Assembly: GCA_949130485.1 (NCBI GenBank)
Contig: OX422183.1
Span: forward strand, 491,501-555,500
Source of the DNA: Agelas oroides
Lineage: Eukaryota; Porifera; Demospongiae; Agelasida; Agelasidae
Reading direction: 5' to 3'
Length of the DNA: 64,000 nt
Part shown: in pieces, positions 1-12,332 of the stretch
Numbering within the stretch: the first letter of the stretch is position 1
Layout: each line of letters begins with the position of its first letter
Translations under genes and position numbers: made by a program
The notes under the pieces: model-generated
Told to the model about the DNA's origin: nothing
Seen by the model: the letters and a program-made list of their open reading frames with translations, nothing else
The model's database searches: none

Positions 1-200
1 CAGCCGCAGTCGTGTGACCCACAGCTGCAGTCGTGTGGCCCACAGCCGCAGTTGTGTGGCTCACAGCCGCAGTCGTGTGACCCACAGCCGCAGTCGTGTG
101 ACCCACAGCCGCAGTTGTGTGACCCACAGCCGCAGTCGTGTGGCCCACAGCCGCAGTCGTGTGGCCCACAGCCAGTCGTGTGGCTCACACCCGCAGTCGT
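1..200. repeat. 21-bp GC-rich minisatellite
   Basis: About nine head-to-tail copies of a roughly 21-bp unit built on CCACAGCCGCAGTCGTGTGG, with C/T and A/G variants. One unit near 170 is shortened. The array stops a few bases before the donor of the leftmost visible MGAT5 exon, so it lies in an intron of that gene. Confidence 0.9.
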
Positions 201-217
201 GTGATAGCAACACTCAC

Positions 218-905
218 GTAAGGTTCTCCCACATAATGTTCCAGGTATGGCACTTGTGAAGTCAGTTCTCTGGAGGTTGGCTTACCACGGAGGAATGGCT
301 GAGGGAGAGAGAGATATTATCCTCTTTGTGCTAAGTTTAACCTCAACAGACCTTCCAGGAATGCCATTATGCTATCAAGTAAAAGTAGCTGCATGTACTG
401 TAATAATGTGGGTGATGTGTATGATATAACAGCTGAATTTCTTCATGGATTTATTTATTCAAGTTCATACATCTGTGGGAGGGTTCGTAGTAAAGCAGAC
501 AACCAGGCTTATGAACATCTCATGTGTTTAGTACAAGAGCTGGCCAGTAACAAGGCACCTCCAGGCTCATGCATGTGTAAGAGGGTTTGCGTGAGAGTGA
601 AGAGAACAAGGCTAAGAGGAGCTCACGACATTCTTTCCATTGTGGGGAGGAATGAATCTCGGCTGGATGAAGGAACAACCACTGGCCAGAGCCTCAAATG
701 GTCCGGGGCCTGGAGGGAGGGAAGGTCACATGACATGCAACAGGCAGTCACACAGAACTATGGAGCCAGTTCCCAGGCTCCTCTCCAGCCGTCTTGGTGG
801 GATAGAACTGTGTTGTGCTCTATGGAAGCTCAGAACAAGCAACATGCCACACCCACCATCATAGGGAAACCCCAGGCCAACAAACACTTTAGATTCCTGC
901 AACAG

Positions 906-959
<54 letters not shown>

Positions 960-3900
960 AAAGAGGGAGAGTACAAACGCCTCTCACACAAACACTGATC
1001 ATTGTCGTGTCACAGTGGCTCACTTTCTGAGGTCATTCTGTGGAAGGATGCCATGATTCACAACATGTGGAGGGAGGGCCTGCCCACGAGTCTGGACAGG
1101 AGAAGAGTCACACTTATACACTCTTACCCCTCACACTCTCATCCCTCACACTCTCACCCCCTCACATCCTCACCTTGAAGGTTGAGTGAAGCTCAATTGC
1201 CTCACCCATAGTATTGAGGTAGTGTTCTCTTCCATATGCATAGTAGTCTAGAGAGGGAGGGGTGGGAGGTGGAGGGAGGGGAGATGGAGGGAGGGGAGGT
1301 GGAGGGAGGGGAGGTGGAGGGGTGGGAGGTGGAGGGAGGGGAGGTGGAGGGGTGGGAGGTGGAGGGAGGGGAAGAGAGGGGAGAGGGAGGAGCAGGAAGG
1401 AAGAGAAGGGAGGGAGGTATATTAGATAGTCCTGATTCAGAGCTACACAAAGGAACTGGTTCAAAGTCCCTTAATCTCTAGCAGAGTAGGAAGAGTGGAG
1501 GAAGAGAGACATAAGACAGGAAAGGAGGGAGAGGAGGAGGAAGGAAGAGGGAGGAGAATTGGGAGAATGGAGAGAGAAAGGGAGGAGGAAGGAAGAGGGA
1601 GGAGGACTATCTCCATTTCACAGCAACCACGCAGCAGTTGCACCTTCCTTGCCATAGATCACCCCCTGGTTCTTCTTCTTCTCCATATCAGTTGCCATGG
1701 CAACAGGCTCAACCACAAAACCAAGGAATGAGTTGTCTGGAGTGTGTGGAAAGAGTGTCCAAAACTGCCGAAGGTCCTGTGCAGGTGTGATTGTGTGTGC
1801 ATGAGAGTGGGGAGGAGAAAGGAGAGGGGGAATGGAGGAGGAGAAAAGGGAGGAGTGAGGGGGACAATGCCAGCTAGGAGTGAGTATAGTCAGAAAAGAA
1901 ATTACCTCAAAGTTCCAGTTACTGAACATGGACAAAGTTGAGTCTGCTTCAAACTCTTTGGTACGGAAGTTGTCTAGGGTGAGGGGGTGAGAGAGGGGAG
2001 GGAGAAGGGTGAGGGGTGAGAGAGGGGAGGGAGAAGGGTGAGGGGATGAGGGATGGAGGGGGTGAGGGGGAGAGGGGAACGACAAAAGAGCGGTGAAAGG
2101 TGTGAGTTAAGGATTGGGAACTGTGAGGGTGCCCATGACAAGAGTATGGAGGTGTGTGTGTAGCAGATCAGGACTCACATATTGGTTCTGTTCCAAACGA
2201 ATCCAATACTCGTATTCTGCACTAGAATGTGTGTGTGTGTGTGTGAGGGTTTATGTGTGTGTGAAGGTGTGAGGGAGGGTGTATGTGTGTGTGTGTGTGC
2301 GTGCGTGTGTGTGCCACTCACCTTGTACAGAGGAAAGTGTTTACTGTCTCTGAGAGCAAAGAGTCCAATGTAGTCAGTGAACACCAGGTCAAACACGGGC
2401 TCTGTTGGGAAGGAGAGGAGACAAAGGGGAGGAGACAGAAGAAAAGTGGAGAAAGAAGGGAGGGCATGATTCTCAGACGACTGACTTACTACTCCCTTGA
2501 ACTCACCGCTCAGTCGAACTCTCTCTGTGAGTTGTTTCTTGGACGTTTGGATGACCAGATGGTGACCAAGCATGTGCAGTGTCTTGTGTGTGCATGTGGG
2601 GGGTGTGTGTGTGTATGAGGGGGGAGGGGGGAGAGTGTGTGTGAGGTGGGAGGGGGGGGGGGGGGGGGGGGGAGAGAGTAGGGTGAAGTCTTGCAGACTG
2701 GGTTTTACTGGTGACAGTCACTTACTGCAATGAGGTCACTCCATTGGACTAGCTCCCCCAGATACCCACCCTGTGAGAGGAGGAGAAGGAGGAGGAGGAG
2801 GAGGAGGAGGAGGAGGAGGAGGAGGAGGAGGAGGAGGAGGAGGAGGAGGAGGAGGAGGAGGAGGAGGAGGAGGAGGAGGAGGAGGAGGAGGAGGAGGGGG
2901 AGGAGGAGGAGGGGGAGGAGGAGGAGGAGGAGGAGGAGGAGGAGGAGGGGGAGGAGGAGGAGGGGGAGGAGGAGGAGGAGGAGGAGGAGGAGGGGGAGGA
3001 GGGTCACAAGGAGGAAGGCAGGAAATGAGGAGGGAGGACACTACTGCTGACCTTGTAGGCATTGTTAGCAAAGTCGTATGCACTGTACTCAGAGAGCTGT
3101 AGGGACAAACATCACATGGACCATTGTTCATACATTTTTGAGATCATATTTACAAGGAATTTGCCAATGTGCACAAGAATTCATGCACTTTATTTTCATG
3201 AATAACACATGAACACACAAAAAATGTATCAACAGTGAATAATGTTGTACATACAACACATGCTTTGTGCAGAGCACATCACTCCCTCACCAATCCTGGG
3301 AAGAGGAGGATGCGTTTGGAGTGTGTAAAGAGAAAACCCTTCTCTAGAGCTAGGTCACGCTGTGCCTTCTCCCACGACTCACTCATCCTGTGGAGAGGAG
3401 GGTTAGAGGCAACTGTATGATGAGGGGACTTCCCTAATGATGAGGGGATTTCCCTACCTCTTAATTCTCTCTCCTATCCACTTCAGCTTTATGTCCTGTT
3501 CTGTGAACATGTGTGAGCGCAGCAGAGTGCCCATGTGACTGAGTCCCAGTCTCTCATATCCCCCCACCCTCCTCCCTCTCCCCTCCCTCCCCTCCTCCAA
3601 TGAGTGGAGCTGACGAGACATGCCGACTGGCTCAATACTCATTTGTGGCTGCAATACCAACATAACCACACAAAGTAGAATGTACACCAGTGCTGCAGGG
3701 AGAGAAACACACAGCTCTAATTAAATGATGCCCTCCAAAATAGCTATAACTTTGTAGCCTTGTTTCCAGGCAAAAGAGCTTGGAAACGAGGCTTCAACAT
3801 TATCTACCAGCCACTTATTTTGTCAGTAGCGTTTTAAGACACACCAGTCACCACACTTACTTTTAAAATCAGAGAAGGTCTGCCCACACATGTACAAGCT

Positions 3901-4085
3901 ACAGACATACGTTTACTCTCTATGCTACTAGTATATAGTATATAGTATACATAAATTATATAGCCTCGTAGTAGTCTCGTAGACAGTCTCGCGGACTCGC
4001 CTGAGGTTAACAATCCATGGTTAACGGCGTCCCGCCCGCACTCACCTGCAGCCGCCAACCACTGAAATTCCTTCATCACAGCCAT
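218..4085 (-). CDS. MGAT5: MGAT5-type alpha-1,6-mannosylglycoprotein 6-beta-N-acetylglucosaminyltransferase, 3' end off window
   Basis: Golgi type II enzyme that adds the beta-1,6-GlcNAc branch to N-glycans. Visible coding exons in transcript order are 4085-4046, 3692-3458, 3387-3291, 3096-3052, 2770-2726, 2582-2507, 2402-2322, 2221-2179, 1973-1906, 1776-1644, 1247-1174, 1091-1024, 906-857, 709-627 and 298-218. All joins are GT-AG and keep phase, giving about 406 residues. The N-terminus has a short cytoplasmic end and one hydrophobic anchor (LVYILLCVVMLVL). Family blocks follow in order: LGELVQWSDLIA, RVLDSFGTEP, FPHTPDNSFLGFVVE, VNHGILP, KVFVGLGFPYDG, GPGPFEALASGC and GKPTSRELTSQ. These match my memory of vertebrate MGAT5. 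The C-terminal cysteine-rich end is off the left edge. The stem looks much shorter than in the 741-residue human enzyme. An in-frame ATG at 4118 could add 11 residues. The family assignment is firm; MGAT5 versus MGAT5B is not resolved. Confidence 0.9.
909..953. repeat. (GT)n microsatellite
   Basis: A pure dinucleotide run beside the acceptor of the MGAT5 exon 857-906. In the sense direction it is (CA)n leading straight into the AG. Confidence 0.9.
1255..1400. repeat. Purine-rich minisatellite in MGAT5 intron
   Basis: Units of about 10-20 bp such as GGAGGTGGAGGGAGGGG, pyrimidine-rich on the MGAT5 sense strand. It lies just upstream, in the sense direction, of the exon ending at 1247. It creates long low-complexity open frames on both strands that are not genes. 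Confidence 0.85.
2777..3003. repeat. Long (GGA)n tract, (TCC)n on the gene's sense strand
   Basis: About 225 bp of almost pure GGA triplets with a few GGGGGA interruptions, inside the MGAT5 intron between exons 3052-3096 and 2726-2770. Being purely polypurine/polypyrimidine, it could form triplex (H-DNA). It is open in several frames (poly-Gly, poly-Arg, poly-Pro, poly-Leu), none of which is credible coding. Confidence 0.95.
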
Positions 4086-4118
4086 CGTGTCGCTAGCGAT
4101 GTCAGAGAACACATACAA

Positions 4119-4634
4119 AGATGATGCATCAGTTTGTGCATGGAACTAGCTACGTCCCAGATGGTACACTTCGTCCTCATCCCCCCACAAGATATGACAC
4201 TCGAACCTGTTCTTATTTTTCTGTGCCCTTTGCTAGAACAAATGCCTACTAGCTACCACTCCTTTTTTCCACACGTCTCATTTCTGAAATAGTCCCCCAC
4301 CTTACGTAGTTGAAGTACCTAGTAATTTAGCATTTAAGAGACTTATAGAATCCTATGTATTGGTATAGGTTCATGTACCAAATTAGCTCAGCTATCTCAT
4401 GGACCCCTGCTGTATGCAGAAATTTATTTAAAAAAAAAAAAAAATGCAAGGCACGCCCACACAGTAAAAAGTTTCATTCTGAGTCAGAACTGGAACGGAA
4501 CTGATGACCAGTAAACAATTCGGACGGCTACGCCCACATTTGCAAGGTGAGTTTCACCGCTACATATTATATACAGTCAGCCTCGTTCTTAGGGTCCCTC
4601 AGAGGAGGTTAGCACGCAAATCCTGGAGACGGTA
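4119..4634. promoter_or_regulatory. Divergent intergenic region between MGAT5 and the NLR gene
   Basis: Separates the two outward-reading genes. It contains an A-run at about 4430-4444. A possible 5'-UTR exon of the NLR gene would end at 4546 (GCAAG then GTGAGT), with a matching acceptor at 4739 after a CT-rich stretch. If that intron is real, translation would start at the ATG at 4782 rather than at 4635. No TATA box or clear core promoter was recognised. Confidence 0.35.
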
Positions 4635-7600
4635 ATGACCCAAGAACGAGGTGAACTGAACGCCAGTACGTGCGTCCTTACATGGCTACATAGTTTGTTT
4701 AACTTCAATTCATTCGCTGTTCCCTTCCTCTCCCTCCAGATTCCAATCACCACTGGGAACCGTAAAGTTCACAATAACGCTATGAAGAGCAGTATTCAAC
4801 ACGGGAAACTTCCGAGCAACGCCATGAAGGCATACCAAAAGCAACGGCAGTACATCTACCGCCACTGTCAACTGGGTCATGTGACCCCCAGCTATGCTCT
4901 GATTGTGGGAGTGTGTGTTCTCATGCTACCCATGTTAGAGCTCGCAACCGAACATGCACAGCCAGTGAACCACCTCTACCATGTTCACGCATGTCATATG
5001 ACCATCAGCCACAAGCCCCTTGTGCTGCCCTCCCTCAACAATGTCCTTCCATCCATTGCTTTTGAGAACAGAATAGCATGGTCGAATATCAGTTATCAGT
5101 CAACTCACTCCAGAGTCTGTCATGTTACCCTCAGCCCAGTTTCTACTGTTCCCACTGGTCTGGCGAGGAGGGTGGTGGGGGTTGTGGTGCTTTTACTGCT
5201 ACTGATGAGTGGAGACATAGAGACCAACCCTGGGCCTGTTGGTGAGTGTAGTTCCTTAATGCATATAGCTATATAGGTAGTAGGTCTAAGTGTATAAGAA
5301 ACTGAATTATACCTACATTTGCTGAAACATATAGATGGTTTATATGGGGCATGTCTTCACTTCCGAAGGGCAAGAGTCGGTCTGTGTTTATAGTGTAGCC
5401 ATGTACTAAATACAGGCAAGAAAGCGCTACATTGAGTCCTTACCATCAGTGGCAAAAGATAAAAGAGGCTGTTTCTCTCAAGGCAAAAGGTCCGCATACA
5501 GCTGTCTCTGTATCAAACGTTTGTGCTCCAGAAGTAGGATGTTTAATGAAATTTGGAAACCTTCTATAGTTATTGACATTACTATGACGCTTCTTAGTAT
5601 GGGAATGGGGATTCAGTCATACTAATCTGATAATGGGAACTTCAGTGCTATACTTTACCATACTGCAGATGTATATTAGAGTTAGTAATGACCAGACTGA
5701 GTCATAGATGAGGAGCACTTGGTTAGATGGTTATTGGCTTTGCACTGACAATTTGTACTGTCGTGTGCCACACACTCTGTAGGTCAAGAAGATCTGAAGT
5801 CCCTGCATTGTGAGCTACATCCAGTCTCTGACAAGTGGTTCTCTCTTGGAGTACAGTTACAAGTTCCTATGGAAACTCTCAAGTGCATTCGAAGGGAAAA
5901 TCTCTCAATGACTGAACATCTACTAGAAATGCTGACAGTCTGGTTGAAGTATACCAACCCTCCTCCAACCTGGAACATTCTCATTAAAGCTCTTGAGAGT
6001 CCTCCTGTGGGGGAGAGGCTCCTGGCTCAACAGCTGAGAGACAAGTACTGCGCACAAACTGAGGGAGGGGTGACCCGTGGCTACCCTACCCAACGACCAT
6101 CCTCCTCTCTTGCACTCCCAGCCTCTAACATCACTTCTCAAGTATCTGAGCAGACAGTACCCATCCAGCAACCAGGAGTAGTGAACTTACAAGAGAGTAA
6201 GTGAAACTGTGAGGAAAGATGGAACATACATCTTGAATAACTACATATAACCCTTCTATGTCATCTCTCCAGGTCCTTCCCCTAACTCCTCTCCCATCAC
6301 TGGTGACTCAATCCCTCCCAAGACATCTCCTAGCCCACCACCTCTGACTGTGACCACACCCCCTCATCCCTCACCAGGTATTTCATTTCTAGTAACATAC
6401 TGACCTCAGTATTTGTGCACAACAGTAGCATTATCCACTATATATTAGTTCATACATCAACTTAGGTCCTACAAGGCCACATACTGTGGAAGTAGCTACT
6501 GCCTCCATTATTTGTCCATCTTTCTCACAACTCTCTCAAGTTGCACCTACCTCATCCGGACCTCTCCTACCATCACTACCTGCACAGCCAACTGTCCCCC
6601 AGCTTTTGTCTGGTGAATTCACAAGTTCTGAGAAGATCCAATTACTTGGTAAACATCCAGCTAATACCCTGGCTGAGACATCATCCAGCAAACGCCAGCG
6701 AAATTTGTGCACAATTCCAGTTTGCTGGAATCCTCCTACATCTACAACTACTTTCCCCCATTATCCATCTGCCCCCACCATTCCTCAAGACACATCTCCC
6801 ATCCCACCACCTGGTACTGTGACAACACTCCCTGACCTTCCCCAAGCAGTAACAACACACACATTAGGTATGAATGTATGGCCATATTTGTGCTCAGTGT
6901 TAGTATTTAGCTCTACTCTATTCCAATGTGTCCAGTGTTAAGAATCATAGTATTTTAACTGTACTAATGAATGCTCTTCATTCAGGTCCCACAATGCTAC
7001 GTACCGTGGAAGACCAAGTTCAGTATTTTGAGAGCAAGTTCCGCACTTTTGTTGACAAAACATACCAAGAAGTGAACAGTAAAATGAACCCTTCTGTTTT
7101 CCTTTCTCATATCACATGCCTGCCAGCATCAGCTCGCAACCAGCATCGAAGCTTTATTGAAGAGAAGTTGACGAACATTCCACCACCAGTAACCTTTGAG
7201 AACATCTGGTCAATTCTGAACTTTTACTGGGACTTTCTCAACTATGGACTCTTGGAACATGTTATCAGTAACTTTGGAAGTCAAGACTTGAAACAAGAGA
7301 TGCAGCACTATGTTGACAAACTGTCCATGTTCAAGCAAACAACTCGACTTTGTGACTTCATTGAGAGCTGGCCATGCAGAGATAATGGACCATCAGAAGA
7401 CTGTCTCAAGAAGGTGGTTGTCAAAATGAAGCACGAATGGTCCCAGTGCACACTACAAGATGTGGAGTCATTCAAGAAATTACTTGTTCACAAGTTCTTC
7501 CTGCCAGAATTTGACATTCTTCTCCACAAAGCAGACAGGGGATGTGTCTGTGTCACATGGCTCACCTCTCCCTCCATTGCCACACTGCTGCAGCAGAACC

Positions 7601-10290
7601 TGGCAAATATTGAGACAGAGTTCTTCAAGAAACACGGCATCAATGCAGTAACTGTTGATGGTCAGGACGTTTACCTCACTCCTATCAAAAAGTATTGTAA
7701 CTACCTGGGGGATCTGTACAACTCTGAGCAGCGTCCAGTGGGCATTGGTCCTCCCACCCCAGCTGAAAAACTCATCCCCTTCAAACTAGCCAGGATTGAG
7801 AAAGAGAAAGTCAGCATAGATGAGTTCACAAGACGATACCTACGAGGGGATATGGACGATGTTGGTTCCCTTGGCAACCAGTACTATAAGAAGTCTCCAA
7901 TGAACTTTGAAGAAGTCGGCAAATTCTCAAGTCATCACCAACAGAAGCTAGTTCTGATAGAGGGTGCCCCTGGTGTGGGCAAAACAACCTTCAGCTGGGA
8001 GTTCTGCAGAAAATGGGGCAAGGGTGAGATTCTGCAGGACCATTCCCTGCTCCTCCTTCTCCTACTACGAGACAACAACTTGAAAGAGGCCAAGACCCTT
8101 TTAGACCTCTTCTACCACCCAAACTCAGAGCTCCAGCAGGCAGTAGTCCAGGAGGTCACTAGCAACCAGGGCAAGGGAGTGGCTATCTGGCTGGAGGCAT
8201 GGGATGAACTTGATCATCAACCACGAGAAAATGCCTCTGTGTTTCTTGATCTCATTTACGGTAGAATTCTACCCCTTGCGACCGTTTTTGTCACAAGCAG
8301 ACCCTGGGCTAGTGAGCACCTTAGAGAGAACTGTGAACATCGAATCACACAGCATGTGGAGGTCCTGACATCTGTAAAAGACCAGATTGAACATTACATC
8401 AGCCAAGCTGAAGCTAATGCACATCCTAGTTCATTTGCTGCCAAATTCACTGACTACCTCTCATCTAATCCTGTAATCAGGGCAGCCATGTACACACCTG
8501 TCACAGCAAAGATGTCAGCAGAAGTGTTCAGCTGGAGCCAGCACACTCAGTCACCCCCTCCCACCACTATGACTGAACTCTTTACCACCTTCACCCTCAA
8601 GACCCTGGTAGACCATCTCTCAACACACCCAGTGCACCATGAACATCAGGTGAAGGTCACCACCTTCAGTGACCTCCCCACTGATGTGTACAAGCAATTC
8701 CAGGGCCTGTGCAGAATGGCCTATGAGGGTATACTGAACAGGCAACAGCTGGTTTTCTCTGCAGCCCACCTTCCCACTGGGTTTGCCCCTCTCGGCCTGA
8801 TGCAGGAGGTCTCTCAACTGTACACTGAGGGCAGAGCCTCTTCCTACCACTTCATCCATTTGACCCTTCAGGAATACTTGGCTGCTGTCCACATCTCACA
8901 ACTCCCTGCACATGAACAGGCAAGACTGTTTCAAAAGCATGTTAACAGTGGCCACTTCAAAATGACCATGAGATTCCTGGCTGGTTGTACAAAGTTAGCA
9001 AACATACCTCCTGACATTGCAATGGATACCAAACTTAACTATTTTCACTTTTTGTTTGAAGCAAAAGACATTTCAATGACTACCAGAACTCTGGGTTCAG
9101 ATGAGATGCATAATATCAAGTCTGGCTACTCCTGGACTCCCCTGGACTACTACGTGACAGGCCATGCCATCTCTCATTCCAACTGCCCCTGGAGACTGAC
9201 CTTTTGGTACAGTATTGATGGTGAGAAATTTGAACTGTTTTCCCAGGGATGTGCTGCCCCTGGGGGAACTGGATGTAGGGGTCACATCTCATATGCCAAC
9301 TTCAGTGGCAATGACCTCACCTCCAAAAGCATACGGTCATTCGTAAACATCCCCCCACACATCCTACAGGACATGAAAGAGCTATACCTGCGTAGCAACA
9401 GACTGGATGGGAATGCATGTAACCTGCTGGCCAAGGCAGTACCATCAATGTCCAGGTTAGAGGTGTTTTGGCTCCATAACAACCCAATAGGCAGTGGTGG
9501 TACTGTGGAGGTGATCAAGGCACTCTGTGGCAGTGGAGTAAAACAACTGTCACTGTACAACACTGGGATTGGGGAGCCAGACTGTGAGGCACTGTGCAAA
9601 TTATTGAAATTGAGTCACTCACTTCAACACCTTGACATTCAACTGAACAACTTGTCCTCAGAGAGTGTAACCAGCATCATCACTGGACTCAGTCACAACA
9701 GTTCTGTGACAACACTGGACATTTCAAACTCTCACTTTAGCATGGCGAATGTGGACAGTTTAGTATCAGTACTCAAAGACCACTCCAAGTGTGCACTTAC
9801 AGAGTTGGACTTGGAAGACTGCCACTTCAGCAGTGAAGGTGCAGTGGAACTGGCGGCTACACTCAGCAAGAACACTGCACTCAAACGCCTGAACTTGAGC
9901 CGTAATCCCATTGGAGAGCATGTGGAGGGAGCGACTGCAGTAGCCAAAATGTTAGTAGAGAACAAAGCACTGACAAAGTTGCACTTGGAAGACTGCCATG
10001 TCAGCCATGAAGGTGTAGTGGAACTGGCAGCTGCACTCTGCAAGAACTCAACTCTGAGATATCTGAACCTGGATCGTAATTCCATTAGTGTGGAGGGAGC
10101 CTCCTCAATGTCAGACATGTTACAACACAACACATCACTGGAGTACCTCTACCTGCGTGATAACTCAGTCAGGGAAAAGGGGGTTCACCAGCTCATTAAC
10201 AGCCTCAAACACAACCAGACATTGAAGAGACTGTGGCTGCCAAGGAAGTACAAGTCAAAAACCAGTGACCGCAGAATACATTGGCTATGA
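4635..10290 (+). CDS. 2A-bearing DEATH-NACHT-LRR (NLR-like) innate receptor
   Basis: Five exons, 4635-5241, 5783-6196, 6273-6377, 6466-6867 and 6986-10290. All introns are phase 1 and the sum is about 1610 residues. Exon 1 encodes a region with two hydrophobic stretches (YALIVGVCVLMLPMLELA and VVGVVVLLLLL), then a 2A motif GDIETNPGP at residues 193-201. Exon 2 resembles a DEATH-fold domain (about 203-300; tail TWNILIKALESPPVGERL). Exons 3-4 are a Pro/Ser/Thr linker. The last exon has an alpha-helical region I do not recognise (about 520-700). It then has a NACHT ATPase with P-loop GAPGVGKTT (836-844) and a variant Walker B (IWLEAWDELD), followed by about ten ribonuclease-inhibitor-type LRRs from about residue 1300. 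By family knowledge this is a cytosolic sensor that oligomerises on ligand binding. If the 2A works, two polypeptides are made, the second starting at Pro201. The start codon is uncertain (4635 or 4782). Confidence 0.85.
5211..5237 (+). other. 2A ribosome-skipping motif (GDIETNPGP)
   Basis: Encodes D-I-E-T-N-P-G-P, an exact fit to the D(V/I)ExNPGP consensus, preceded by a leucine-rich hydrophobic run as in active 2A sequences. By family knowledge the bond between the last Gly and Pro is not formed, and the ribosome continues. It lies four bases before the end of exon 1, so the DEATH domain begins almost directly after it. Confidence 0.9.
5330..5578 (+). mobile_element. MITE family A, copy 1
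   Basis: About 250 bp in NLR intron 1 with imperfect terminal inverted repeats. The left end TATAGATGGTTT mirrors the right end GGAAACCTTCTATAG, and CTTCCGAAGGGCA near the left faces TGCTCCAGAAG near the right. The central motif CGCTACATTGAGTCCTTACC is shared with copies at about 20067-20296 and about 32800-32990. No coding capacity, so non-autonomous. Confidence 0.75.
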
Positions 10291-11899
10291 TAGTGCAACC
10301 GAAGTACCATATGTGCTGAAGTTGTTACATTGATAGTGAAGTACTATCATCTGTATTTCTAAAGTTTATGTTGTGTAAAATCTCCTCACATATCCTGTTT
10401 TGTATATAGTATGATTGTGAATAATTAGTATTTGTGTTTCCCATTTAGTAACCATAAGAGCCTGTCCCCCATAATTAATATTTTTTTTAGGAGTATAACA
10501 TATTGATCTATAGTTGGCAGTTTTGATTATTGTATGTGTGTTCTATTATTAGGTAGGTTTAGAATATATTGATCTAGTCAGTCCTCAGATTTGATACTCA
10601 TTGCTGGTAGTCAAATGATATGAATTTCACTTCTAATATCATGCACTTGAGATCTTCAATTAGAACCTAATATCGTCCCAATGTATCTTTTCCTATTAGC
10701 TAGTGTTGAATCTGATCACAGCATTCCCAATCTAACGTAGAATGAAATAGGCACTTTCAATTAGAACCCAATCTGACACAGGCTGAGATATTAACACTCA
10801 ATATGATGTAGGCCAACATTAGCATTACAAATTAGTGCCCACTCTGATACCTATAGTGCAGTCAAGGTAAGTAGATCTATAACACAATCAACCCAATTTT
10901 GCTCAACTGAAGTTTAGCAGTGAATTACACAACTGAAAATAAGAACTGCCGAGGAAAACAAATCAGAACATATTAATACTAGAAAGATGCTTTGTGAGCC
11001 TGAGCGAGCAGCGCATTGTGCTGGTTTGTGTCAATGATGGCACACAAACCATGAATAAGGTAAAATGGAGTAATTCTGAATAAACTACAAAAAAAACCTT
11101 GTGTTTGCAAACCCTGTTAGCAGATACCAAACTTTTTTTTTACACGGGAGTTCTTTAGCCTTCAGACTTTGAGCAGCATTGATTTTGATCGCTTTGTGTT
11201 AACAGACTTGTCCACTGAAAAACAATTTATCACCTAATGCGGAAATTCAGACGTAATTCTGAATTGTACACTGCAGATCGCTCAAGTCAGTTTTTTTTCG
11301 CCAAATTGTTATCGTAGATGATCAACATTGCTTGGTATCACAATGCTGCAAAGTTAACGATGTTTTGTACCAGTACGCTGTGTAAACTTCATCTGCACTG
11401 ACACAAGAAAGGCTATAGTAAAAGCTACCTATACTAGACCTACCTGTGTGTGCAATACTGGAGTGCAGTTGTTTATAATAAAGTAGTGGTGAAATTTTCA
11501 GAATAGAATAGACTCATAGATGTGGCAGTATTTGGGATAGCATGAAACATTGCAACATTGTTGCTGTTGCAAAATTTTGTGTGTTATAGCTTTACATGCA
11601 TTCATTATGCATGGTCCAATTGGCTCATGCATCAGCTGCTGCACTGCATGGTCTTAGCATCAAATTTTAATCCCTCATATGCTTGACATTTAGTGTGACA
11701 ATTCCTATAGTTACTTCATGTAGCACCAGCTTGCATGCTATAGTTACTTCATGTAGCACCAGGTTGCATGCTATAAAAATATGGAAACCATATCACTATT
11801 ATACTGACTGCTGCAGAAGTAGCAAACACCAAAAAATATTATGGCTGATGGTGAATTAATATACTGGTACTGCAGTAACCTTTACTCTGCAGTTTCTGG
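10291..11899. other. 3' flank of the NLR gene, no gene seen
   Basis: AT-rich sequence with no coding signal. It holds dispersed copies of a motif close to CAATTAGAACCCAATCTGAC (about 10656, 10757 and 10825) that recur in the flank of the second NLR copy. A 33-bp direct repeat (TAGTTACTTCATGTAGCACC core) occurs at about 11705-11772. Confidence 0.6.
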
Positions 11900-11904
11900 A
11901 GGCT

Positions 11905-12332
11905 GTACACTGCTGCAGATGTTGCACTGTTGCACTGTTGCAGATGTTGCAGATGTTGCAGATATTGCAGATATTGCAGTGTTGCAGTGTTTCAGATGTT
12001 GCACTGTTGCAATGTTGCAGTGTTGCACTGTTCAGATGTTGCAGATGTTGCAGATGTTGCAGATATTGCAGATATTGCAGTGTTGCACTGTTGCAGTGTT
12101 GCAGTGTTTCAGATGTTGCACTGTTGCAATGTTGCAGTGTTGCAGTGTTGCACTGTTCAGATGTTGCAGATGTTGCAGATATTGCAGATATTGCAGTGTT
12201 GCACTGTTGCAGTGTTGCAGTGTTGCAATGTTGCAGTGTTGCACTGTTCAGATGTTGCAGATATTGCAGAGTGTTGCAGATGTTGCAGTGTTGCACTGTT
12301 GCAGTGTTTCAGATGTTGCAGTGTTGCAGATG
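11905..12332. repeat. TTGCAG/TTGCAC hexamer-based satellite
   Basis: About 425 bp made of 6-bp and related units (TTGCAG, TTGCAC, TTGCAA, with ATGTTGCAGATGTTGCAG and GTGTTGCAGTG segments) arranged in longer repeating blocks of roughly 80-110 bp. It reads open in several frames only because the units are multiples of three. It directly abuts the A-rich end of the LINE fragment. Confidence 0.9.

Noticed and set aside
2730-3131. Poly-Gly, poly-Arg, poly-Pro and poly-Leu frames
   Set aside because: (GGA)n microsatellite inside an MGAT5 intron.
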